The translations under genes were made by a program, and so were the position numbers. Under the pieces are notes generated by a model. It was not told the DNA's origin and made no database searches. It saw only the letters and a program-made list of their open reading frames with translations. This document shows, in pieces, positions 14,145 to 22,800 of a DNA stretch of 30,624 nt. This stretch comes from a virus, in the IMG/VR virus record IMGVR_UViG_3300008108_000227, positions 1 through 30,624 of that record. One strand, 5' to 3'. The number at the start of each line of letters is the position of its first letter. The stretch's first letter is position 1.

Positions 14145-17100
14145 GTGGCAAACGGCTACCTCGGCAAAATCTCCGCGATCGTCACGGCCAACACCGGCGA
14201 CTTCAAGCCGAAGTTGGATGCGGCGGCGAAGGACGTAACGTCTTTCGCGAAGTCGATGCAGTCGACCTTGGCGTCTGCCTCGTCAGCGTCGTCGGCTTCG
14301 CTTAGGGCCATCTACACCGAAGCACAGAAGTTCGACCGCGCTCTGGCGGCGGCAACGAGCCGAAAGTTGTCCTTCAAGGGTTTCGACGCGGCCGACCTCG
14401 GCGCTGCCGCCGACAAGATGCGGCAACTGTACTCCGCGACCAATCAAGTCTCAAAGCCGCTCGCCGACGCCGCCAAGACTTTCGGCAAACTCTCCTACGA
14501 GGTTCAGGGCGAGTTCCTTCCGGCGCTGATTTCGGCTCAGAAGGCAACGGAGGCGCTGGCGTCCACGATCAACCGCACTGGACAAGTCGGCGAGGAGCGA
14601 TTTGGCCGGGTGCAACAGAAGGTCGCGGCGGTCATAGCGTCGATGTCTCGGATCAGGGAGGCAGACGCTCTCGCCGGCGGCCTCGCCACCGGGCGGGAAC
14701 TCGCCTTCCAGCAACCCGGCCTAGTTGCCGAGATGCAGCGGTCACGGGCACTCCAGGCAAAAGCGCTGACACTTAGCCCTGAAGCCCTCGCAGGATCGCA
14801 GATCACGGGGCTTGTTGGTCAGCAAAAAGCCGCCGCAGCCGAGGCAGTTCGCCTGCACGCCGCACTGGAGAAAGTCAGAAACTCTCGAAACGGCGACGCA
14901 GGGTCCGCGGAGGCCGCACTCAACAGCCAACTCGCGTTGTACTCGCAGATCAACGCTCAGATTGAGCAACAGATTACAAACATTGAGCGGGCCGCCGCTG
15001 CTCGGGCGAGAGACGCCGAGATCGAGCAGAGCATCGGTCAGTTCTCGCGGCGGGCGACGCCAGTCGCAGACCTCCTTCGGATGAGGGCCGAGGACGAGCG
15101 CAGGGCGAGAGACGCCGAGATCGAGCAGAGCATCGGTCAGTTCTCGCGGCGGGCGACGCCGCTCGGCCCAGGCTCCGGGCCCGGCAGCCCCCCAGTCGGG
15201 ACCAACTACTTTGCCGATCAACTTGAGCGAGAAGCACGCCGAAGGATGGGGGGCGACATCCCAGGCGGGGCCGGGGTGCTCGGCGGAAGGCTAGACGTCG
15301 GCCGTCAAGTCGACAACATCACGGCCCGCGTCGCTGCGGCTCGGCAGCAAATTGATTCGCTGCCAGACCCAATCCGATCCGCACTCATTCCGTCGCTGCA
15401 AGACGCCACCAATACCGCCGCCAATTTGGCAAGGGCTGGTTTCGGGGCGACCGCAAATCAAATCAGGATCGCCGCCGCGGAGGCCGAGCGGCTTGAGCAG
15501 CGAGTTTCGCGAACTCGCCGAGGCATGGAGTTTGGCCTCCAGTTTGGGGGGCAAGGCCGCCGTGGCGTAGAGTTCGGACTTCAGGAAATATCGCTTCGGG
15601 GCTACTCAGCGCAACTTCAGGTCATCCAGCGAGCCCTCGCGGGCGCGGCGTCGGAGGCAAGGGGCCCCGCGTCCGGAGCATTCAATCAACTGCGGTCGGC
15701 GATCTCGCAGGCAGCCGCGAGAGGAACGCTCGACGTTCGCGGAACTCGGACGGAGATCGAGCGCCTCACCCAGGAGGCCGTTAGGGCCGCCGCCGCTGCC
15801 GCCGGCATCTCGCCCGGCAGGCTTTCGCGAGCAGTCGGCCGCGCAGGGGACGTCGGGCGCGGAGCATTTGGAAACGCCGGCCTTGCTGTGCAGCAGGCCG
15901 TCTTTGCCTTCGACGACTTCATGTCCGTCACAGGGGGACTAGACCAACGAATTAGGGCCGCCGGCAACAACCTGTCCCAACTCGGATTCATCGTCGGCGG
16001 CACTGCCGGACTCATTGCCGGCGTCCTCACCTCCGCGATTGCACAAGTCGTCGTCGGCTACATCAAGTGGCAGAACGCCGGCGTTGGGACTGAAGACGCC
16101 CTGCGTGCCATGAACGGAGCAATCGACAAGCAGCGGTCGCTCGTAGACGAACTCGCGCAATCGTTCTCGTCGCTTGCCGACGAAATATCCCGAGTGGGGC
16201 TGTCGAAGCAAGGCAGCGAGGCGTCGCAGTTGTCGAAGCAACTCTCGGACATCAGAAAAAAGCAGCAGGACTTCAACAGGGAGCGATTTGCGGAACTTGA
16301 CCCTGAAGTTCAGCGACAGAGAGGCATCGTCGAGGCTCGCGAGCGAACGCTGAAGGAGACAGCGGACCCTGGAGAACGGATTCGCCTCCAGGGCGAGATT
16401 GTCGCGGCCCGCAGGGCCGAGAAGGAAGCCGCCGACCGCGCCATGGCAGCGGCCCCTATTACGGCAGCCGAGGCAGCGAGGGTTGCCGTCGAGTCGAGAC
16501 GGGCGGTCGAACTCCAGTTTGCAACCGAGAGCGAGAGCCCGTCAGGTGTCGCCGGCGCTAATGCGAACGCCGCCGCCGCGCAGGGCCAGATGAACGCGAG
16601 GCTTGCCGGCGCTCGGTCGCAGGCCGAGCAGATGGCAATCGCCCAGGATCAACTGCTTTTTGAGAAAAATCGGCTTGAGAGGGAAATAGAGAGTAACAAT
16701 TTTTTTGGCGCTGGTCTTTTGGCCGGCGGCAGCAACACCGTCCGTCGGCAACAACTCGTTGAGGTCGAGCGAGCCCTGCGCCAACTTGAGCAAGCAATGG
16801 TTAGCGCCGCAAACAAGATCGAAGTCGAGACGGCCGGGGCTGCGGTCAGGGCCGCCCGAAGGATCGGCGTCGCGCAGGAGTCGGTGGCAAAGGGCATTGA
16901 GGCCGGCGTCCCAGGCGCTTCCGGGCTCCAGTCTGAACTTGACACCACGAGCGAGAGGCTCGCGGAAGCCATCGGAGAAATGGATCGAGCCCAGAAGCGA
17001 GCAAGAGAGTCTGGCGTCGGCGCTGATTACGAGGCCGCAAGAAAGGCTGAAGCAACCGTTCGATCCATTGCGGAGTCAATCAACGCTCGCGAGCGAGAGG

Positions 17101-17999
17101 CCGCCGCAATCGAGGCCGCAGCCGCCGCCGCACAACTGTTTGCCACCGCCTTTGACAAAGTGCGGCAAGAAGCCGAAGGAAACCTTCAGGCGGCGCAGGC
17201 CGCAGCCGATCAGCGGAGAGGCGACTCGCTTGAGCAGGGAACCGCGGGGTCGAGGGCAAGGCGAGAGCAGGCAAGGGCTGACCTTGAGCGACAACAGGCA
17301 CTAAGAAACGACGTTCGCAAGGAAACAGCACTCGCAGAGGAACGAGCGCGACAGAATGTGGATGTTAGGAGGCGAGAGGAGGAGATCGCTGCGATAGATC
17401 GGCAGTTGGAATCGACTGGCGTCCTCGCCCCTGGTCAGCGGGAGGCTTTAATCGGACGGCGAGAAGACCTCCGCGATCAAAACGAAGCAGCGGTTCAGAG
17501 TTCCGTCAACAACGACCCGGCGGTCGTGAGAGCGCGAGATGCGTCAACCGCGGAGGAACGGCGAAGGCAGTCTGCGGAGCGAGGACGTCAGGCGGCGATG
17601 ACTCCAGCCCAGAAGGCGGGCGAGGAATTGGCGGGCACGCTTCGCGACATTCGGGCGAACTTTGCCGCGCAGCCCGGCGGGGTTATTGGCAATCGCCGGC
17701 AACTCGACGAAGCCAATCGTCGGGCCGTCGAAGACTCCATGCGTCAGCAAGCCCCCGCCATCTTTAACCTCGCCGACTCCGTCAAGAACGCCGTCTTTCA
17801 GGGCCCGTCTCGGGCCGCCCTTCAGGCATCCGACACGACGACGTCCCAGGGTGCCGCTGAACTCAACCGGCTCATTCGCGGCGACGACTCGGCGAAGAAC
17901 CAAGACCTTGTCGAACTCCAGAAGCAGTCTGGCCTACTTCAGCAACTCGTAACAGCCACCATCGCAAACGGCGCGCCGCCCGCAGTTCTAGACCTCTAA
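14145..17999 (+). CDS. Tape measure protein
   Basis: The 1,284-residue product starts at GTG 14145, one base after the frameshift product stops. It opens like tape measure proteins (NGYLGKISAIVTANTGDFKPKLDAAAKDVTSFAKSM) and is Ala/Gln/Arg/Glu-rich with long helical coiled coils. A hydrophobic stretch (residues about 613-641, LGFIVGGTAGLIAGVLTSAI) is likely a membrane or DNA-channel segment. It contains an exact 58-bp duplication (residues about 287-338) and a short repeat RRGMEFGLQF/RRGVEFGLQE. By the usual rule of about 0.15 nm per residue the tail would be near 190 nm; this is an estimate. Gene position after the chaperone pair is diagnostic. Confidence 0.95.
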   Translation: MANGYLGKISAIVTANTGDFKPKLDAAAKDVTSFAKSMQSTLASASSASSASLRAIYTEAQKFDRALAAATSRKLSFKGFDAADLGAAADKMRQLYSATNQVSKPLADAAKTFGKLSYEVQGEFLPALISAQKATEALASTINRTGQVGEERFGRVQQKVAAVIASMSRIREADALAGGLATGRELAFQQPGLVAEMQRSRALQAKALTLSPEALAGSQITGLVGQQKAAAAEAVRLHAALEKVRNSRNGDAGSAEAALNSQLALYSQINAQIEQQITNIERAAAARARDAEIEQSIGQFSRRATPVADLLRMRAEDERRARDAEIEQSIGQFSRRATPLGPGSGPGSPPVGTNYFADQLEREARRRMGGDIPGGAGVLGGRLDVGRQVDNITARVAAARQQIDSLPDPIRSALIPSLQDATNTAANLARAGFGATANQIRIAAAEAERLEQRVSRTRRGMEFGLQFGGQGRRGVEFGLQEISLRGYSAQLQVIQRALAGAASEARGPASGAFNQLRSAISQAAARGTLDVRGTRTEIERLTQEAVRAAAAAAGISPGRLSRAVGRAGDVGRGAFGNAGLAVQQAVFAFDDFMSVTGGLDQRIRAAGNNLSQLGFIVGGTAGLIAGVLTSAIAQVVVGYIKWQNAGVGTEDALRAMNGAIDKQRSLVDELAQSFSSLADEISRVGLSKQGSEASQLSKQLSDIRKKQQDFNRERFAELDPEVQRQRGIVEARERTLKETADPGERIRLQGEIVAARRAEKEAADRAMAAAPITAAEAARVAVESRRAVELQFATESESPSGVAGANANAAAAQGQMNARLAGARSQAEQMAIAQDQLLFEKNRLEREIESNNFFGAGLLAGGSNTVRRQQLVEVERALRQLEQAMVSAANKIEVETAGAAVRAARRIGVAQESVAKGIEAGVPGASGLQSELDTTSERLAEAIGEMDRAQKRARESGVGADYEAARKAEATVRSIAESINAREREAAAIEAAAAAAQLFATAFDKVRQEAEGNLQAAQAAADQRRGDSLEQGTAGSRARREQARADLERQQALRNDVRKETALAEERARQNVDVRRREEEIAAIDRQLESTGVLAPGQREALIGRREDLRDQNEAAVQSSVNNDPAVVRARDASTAEERRRQSAERGRQAAMTPAQKAGEELAGTLRDIRANFAAQPGGVIGNRRQLDEANRRAVEDSMRQQAPAIFNLADSVKNAVFQGPSRAALQASDTTTSQGAAELNRLIRGDDSAKNQDLVELQKQSGLLQQLVTATIANGAPPAVLDL
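15004..15160 (+). repeat. Exact 58-bp direct repeat in the tape measure gene (period 99 bp)
   Basis: Bases 15004-15061 and 15103-15160 are identical, separated by 41 bases, offset 99 bases (33 codons), so the frame is kept. Each copy encodes RARDAEIEQSIGQFSRRATP (starting after the first base). Identity at nucleotide level in a gene otherwise free of exact repeats suggests a recent in-frame duplication that lengthened the helical rod. Confidence 0.95.
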
Positions 18000-18012
18000 G
18001 AAGGCAACACAA

Positions 18013-18381
18013 ATGTCAGACATCAACTACAGCGTCAACATCAATGTATCGAAAGACATTCTTTCTCATTCCGCGTCCGCGTCAGGCATCACGGCGGCAA
18101 TGAATGTCGCTGGCCTGAAGAGCGACACTTACGTCCTATCGGCAACGCCGACGAGCATCAGCACGGCGTCGCTGACGTCTGTCGGACTGGCGTTTATGCG
18201 AAACCTCGCCACCGCCACAGCGACAACGTGCTCAATCGGAGTCGTGTCTGGTGCATCGATGATTCCGTTCGCGTCACTTCGTGCCGGAGAGGCGGCGGTC
18301 CTGCGGCTCTCGTCAGGAGCGACGTACCAAGCGTCCGGCGACTCGAACTGCCGACTCCTCGTCAACATCATTGAGGGGTAG
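18013..18381 (+). CDS. Small beta-rich tail-region protein, unrecognised
   Basis: The 122-residue product starts at ATG 18013 with AGAAGG near 18000. It is Ser/Thr/Ala-rich: INYSVNINVSKDILSHSASASG, then SVGLAFMRNLATATATTCSIG, MIPFASLRAGEAAVLRLSSGA, and CRLLVNIIEG at the end. The plan (N-terminal strands, L/I-P-x-x-x-L-R-A-G turn, final hydrophobic strand) resembles the proteins at 10597 and 30252. No catalytic motif is seen. It lies after the tape measure, so a distal tail component is likely by position. Confidence 0.62.
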   Translation: MSDINYSVNINVSKDILSHSASASGITAAMNVAGLKSDTYVLSATPTSISTASLTSVGLAFMRNLATATATTCSIGVVSGASMIPFASLRAGEAAVLRLSSGATYQASGDSNCRLLVNIIEG

Positions 18382-18386
18382 GCGAC

Positions 18387-19478
18387 ATGGCAACGGTATC
18401 GGAAATAACATCGGGGTCGCAGAATTCGAGAAGTGTCGATGGTGGTGGGCTCGCCGACTCTTCTACGAGGGTGTTTCGGGTTCTCCTGGGCACTCCGGGT
18501 GAGTCGTTCGACATACAGGGCGCGTGTGGCGTCTCTGTCGGAGACGCCCACCCGGTAAACACCGGAATCAGGTGCTGGTCGTTCGATTCCCGGTATGAGA
18601 ATGACAGCCGTCTGTCCCTGGTCTGCACGTTCAACTACAAGTCGATGGCAGACGCCGCGCCGGGCGGCGGCGGCCCCCTGTCCCAGGCACCTGACGTGCG
18701 GCCGGCGAACTGGTCGACGAGCGTGTCAACCTACGAGTCGCCGGCGTGGTCGTGGAGAAAAGTCGAAAAGGAGGGCTCCGTATGGAAGGCCGCGACCGAC
18801 AGGTCGCCGGCAGTCAACACAGCGAAAGACCTCTACGACGGAATTGCGAACCTTGAGCCAGTGCTCACTATCTCCGTCGAGCAGTTCTCCACCGCGTCGC
18901 CGCTGGTGTATCGCGACGCCGTGGGGTGCGTCAACAAGAAGGAGTTGATAGTCGGAGGCCAGCGAATGGCGATAGGCACTGTGATGCTGCGGTCGATCTC
19001 TTCCCAGCCGGATGTTCAGCCATGGGGGAAGAACATATACCGCGGATGGAAGTCGACATACGAGTTTCTCTACAAGAAGAACCCGGCCAGAATCTACAAC
19101 GGCACAGCGGAGGAGACTGTCAACATCGGCTGGGACATCGCCGTGCCGCAGACCGGATTCAACTGCAAGACATTCAATCCAGCCGCAGCCGGTGCCACGC
19201 AAGACCCTTGGGGGCAGCCGCTCAAGCACAGTAACGGAAAGGTCGTCCTTCCGCTCGCGCTCTTTGACAACGTCGCCGCCGGAGAAAAGGTGAGGGCGAT
19301 GGTGAAGGTCTTCTCCTATTCCGACGGTGGTGCTTCGCAAACGCCTTCATCACAGCCGATCGCACTGAACGACGACGGGACGCCACGCAAAGACACGGCG
19401 ACGCCTCCTGTTCTCGTGTACCGCTATCGCATTTATGACGAATACGACTTCACGACCATGCAAATAAGGCTGACCTAA
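18387..19478 (+). CDS. Putative tail-tip region structural protein, unrecognised
   Basis: The 363-residue product has no motif I can name. It is soluble and beta-rich: SSTRVFRVLLGTP, HPVNTGIRCWSFDSRYEND, SRLSLVCTFNYKS, LTISVEQFSTASPLVYRD, KNIYRGWKSTYEFLYKKNPAR, NIGWDIAVPQTGFNCKTF, and VLVYRYRIYDEYDFTTMQIRLT. A Gly/Pro-rich linker (about residues 92-100) sits after the first domain. It begins six bases after the previous gene and ends in a TAATG overlap. Its place between tape measure and the giant distal protein suggests a distal tail or hub part; this is positional inference. Confidence 0.65.
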   Translation: MATVSEITSGSQNSRSVDGGGLADSSTRVFRVLLGTPGESFDIQGACGVSVGDAHPVNTGIRCWSFDSRYENDSRLSLVCTFNYKSMADAAPGGGGPLSQAPDVRPANWSTSVSTYESPAWSWRKVEKEGSVWKAATDRSPAVNTAKDLYDGIANLEPVLTISVEQFSTASPLVYRDAVGCVNKKELIVGGQRMAIGTVMLRSISSQPDVQPWGKNIYRGWKSTYEFLYKKNPARIYNGTAEETVNIGWDIAVPQTGFNCKTFNPAAAGATQDPWGQPLKHSNGKVVLPLALFDNVAAGEKVRAMVKVFSYSDGGASQTPSSQPIALNDDGTPRKDTATPPVLVYRYRIYDEYDFTTMQIRLT

Positions 19479-19843
19479 TGAAAAGCGGCACTGGGTTCCT
19501 AGTAGGACAAGGGCTCCGCGAAAAACTGCGCGGCATGGTGGCGGCCTACGACGACAAAACCATTGGAGGCAGCGCCAGCACCATTCCGACAAGGCACGAG
19601 CGGCTCCCGCAGCCGTCAGGAATTACCGTCGTCGAGGCGTACTACACAGGCGGCTGGAACAAGGGGGCCACGAAGCAGATACGTTTCGCATCGGACACGG
19701 CCTCGACGTCTACGGCGATTAATCTTATTCGCGGCGTTCCGATAAACGCGGGAGGGCAGACGTCAAGGATTTGCACCGTAACGGTGCGAACCGCTGCGGA
19801 TGCGTCTGGAGCAGAGTATGTCCTCCTGAATACCGAGTGCTGA
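19478..19843 (+). CDS. Small tail-tip region protein, unrecognised
   Basis: The 121-residue product starts in the TAATG overlap (stop 19476-19478, ATG 19478-19480). Sequence: MKSGTGFLVGQGLREKLRGMVAAYD (helix), then RHERLPQPSGITVVEAYYTGGWNKGATKQIRF, NLIRGVPINAGGQTSRICTVTVRTAADASG, ending VLLNTEC. An N-terminal helix precedes a beta-rich part. It is coupled to both neighbours. I see no membrane span or catalytic motif; an adaptor at the tail tip is possible. Confidence 0.62.
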   Translation: MKSGTGFLVGQGLREKLRGMVAAYDDKTIGGSASTIPTRHERLPQPSGITVVEAYYTGGWNKGATKQIRFASDTASTSTAINLIRGVPINAGGQTSRICTVTVRTAADASGAEYVLLNTEC

Positions 19844-19846
19844 CAG

Positions 19847-22800
19847 ATGTCGTTCTGGGCATTTTGCTGCAAGTTCCCGCAAGTCTACAGGCCATTCTCG
19901 GGAGCCTATCAGTACCCGCGTGAGACGGTCGCTGTTGGCGGCGGTGGTAATCCAGAACTAGAGGGCTGCACCGACCCGTCCATAGACAACGAGGGCGATT
20001 GGAAGTGCCTGTCGGATTATGCTGGGATCAGGGCAGACGGAACCTTATGGTGCTGGATTCGAGCGATCGTTGCTGTCGAGACATTCAAGACTCACGGCAC
20101 CACAGGCTATGGTGGAACCGGTGGACAAGACCGCCCCGTTCAGATAAGCGACGACACAGACTGGGATTTCGTTACGTCTGACGCCGATCGGGGGTTTGCG
20201 ATCAAGTCCGGCGGGGCGATGTATGCGTTCGGCACAGGCGGCTACGGCTCGCTTGGGATCGGACATGGCCGAAACCGAGGAGACGTGGGGAGCGGCTACC
20301 AACTAGACTCGTACCGAGGAAGGCTGTCTTCTGGAATCGCTCGCGTAAACATGGCGTCAGTAACTCTCACTGGCAAGCCTACCGCGACAATTGTTGGCGG
20401 CCCCAGTGGAATGCTTGGTTCAGGGGCGGAATTAAGCGTCGAGTGGACAGGACGAGCCACCACCTCGATCTTTCCCACGAGCGGCGGGTCTGGGTTCACG
20501 TCTGCGCCTTTAATAGAACTTGTCGGAAACACGTCCGAAGACGCAGGAAAACGGCTCGCCGCGAGTACGGTGGTCATGTCGTCCTCCAATGTGACAGGGT
20601 TTGAGGTGATTAGCGGAGGGGAGGGGTACACCTTCGCAACAGCCACGCTTAGATACTACAACGCGACGGCAACTGCCACGATAGAGAACGGTGCGATTAC
20701 TGGCTGGACTGTCACAAACCAGGGGACGGCGGCGTCGGTCGCAGCGGCGACATCTATCCTTGAGTCGCCGGGATATGGCGTCATAGTGTCAGGGGACGGG
20801 GACGGGGGCGTCGCAAAGCCGGTATTCGGCACGCGAAGCGTCAGTCAAGTGGGGTTCCCTCCAACGGAAATCTGGACATCGCCCCCGCGAGTTGAAGTCT
20901 CCGGGGGCGGCGGAAGCGGCGTGAGCATCAACGTATCGAGTTCACTCATCGGAACTGTGAAGTCTATAAGCGTCACGAACCCAGGAAGCGGGTACACGCA
21001 GTCGGCAGGCGAGATGCTTCGGGTGCAACTGACGCACCAAGGCATCGTGTACGATGGCGGTTCTGTCGACTTAACGCCTTCAAAGGTTGTCTCAGTCCAT
21101 GCAAAAGTCGACACGTCATCGCTCCCGAAACTGATGAAGCAGTCGGATGGGAAGTTGTTCCCATTTACCATCAACTCAAGTAACTATCTATTGGCTTCGC
21201 CGTGGGACGGCCCCCAGATTGAATCCGTTCGCGTGGTCAAAAACGGAGGGTCGGAGTTTCCGATATCCAATGCGGGCGTGAGCGCGTCGACTATTTCTGG
21301 ATGCCGATACCCTCCGTTCATAAAAACATACTTCTCCTATCCAGCGCACACAACAAATTCGACGGCTATCCACGCCGTATCCGAAAAACTTCAAGATGTG
21401 TGCTGCACCGGATCGTTCTGCACATACGATGTGTTCGTTTCGCCGGGCGTGCCGCCGCCCTCCACGGGGAATTCCTGGCCTGCCTCGGGAACGGGTGGGA
21501 CATTTAGCGGCAACGGCAGCGTCACTTATAAGTGTATTGACGGCAACAATGTGGAAACGGGCCGCACATGGGTGGAATGGGGCACCCGCTCGTCTGGCGG
21601 GTATTCCCAACCACTTCCCAGCGACTACACAGTTACTTCAACTCGATATACTGGACGCATAGCGGCAAAAGTTGGCAACATTTCTGTCATCGGCACGACC
21701 ACTCAGTGGCCTTCGGAGGTGTCGCTTTACCGAGGCACGGTATGGTCAACGCCCACAATAGAGCATAAGTCTCGCATCTTCTTCGCCCCCTCGTCGATCA
21801 GCGGAACGGCGGCGTATGCCGAAGCATCGCCGGTCGGCGGCGACGTCGTCTACGGATTCGGTACGTCACCCACCCTCATAAGCGACGGCGATGCGCTATA
21901 CGACCTTGAGCCCACCTCACTTAGCATAACTGACACTTTTGAATACCCGGTTGTGGTCGGAAACGAGTCGTGGAAGTCGGTTTCTATAAGCGGACAGTCG
22001 TCTTACGGCGTCACGACGGGTGGGGCGCTCTACTGGTGGGGAAACAACACCGCGTGCGGCAGAGTACTGCCGTGTGTGTCCCCGTCGCCCGTGGGGCAGG
22101 GGGCGACAATCGATATTTTGGCCACTGGCGAGTTAGCACGCTTCGGAGATCGCGGGAGCAGCGGTGCGGGCCTAACCAATCGAGTGTGCCTCTCTGTTCC
22201 TGACCACGGCGTCTACAACGTGGGCAATATCGAGGGGTCTAGTATTGACGCATCAGCCCTGTCGAGGTTGGTGGAAGAGCGGGTGGCATTTGCGTCAAAC
22301 TTCGCCAAGGCCAGTTCTTATGGGGTGATGACTTACTTTCCTCCAGAAACGAACCTCTGGACGCGAAACGGCGCGTTTGGTGGAGCCGGGTATACAGCAA
22401 CCCCTTCGGCCGAGTTCTTGTATGCCGGAACTGCGCCTGCCACGTTTACGGCGAGGCTTTTTGGCCCTTCGGCCTTCAGTGAAGTTCGCGAGGACTGCGC
22501 AAAAGGCACAGACGGGAGGTGGTATCACTTGGGCGACCCACTTGGTCCGCAGGCGGTGTATAAGTCGCCAAGAAAACTTTACGACTACACGTTCACATAT
22601 AACGGAACATTTGATGCAAGGTATTCAAGCACAACCGGCACGCGCTCGATCGCCCGCGAGCAGTACCCGACATACATCTACGTCTCCAACGGCGGCAGCG
22701 GTTACTCGTCTGCCTCGATGTCTCTCGCCCTTTCGCGTAATGCCATTGACGAGTACGACCCTAATAGCCCAACGTCTCAGACGTTCGTCGTGAACAGCAA

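Noticed and set aside
16700-16706. Run of seven T in the tape measure gene as a frameshift or transcript-slippage site
   Set aside because: The frame stays open on both sides with normal tape measure sequence and no alternative frame continues usefully.
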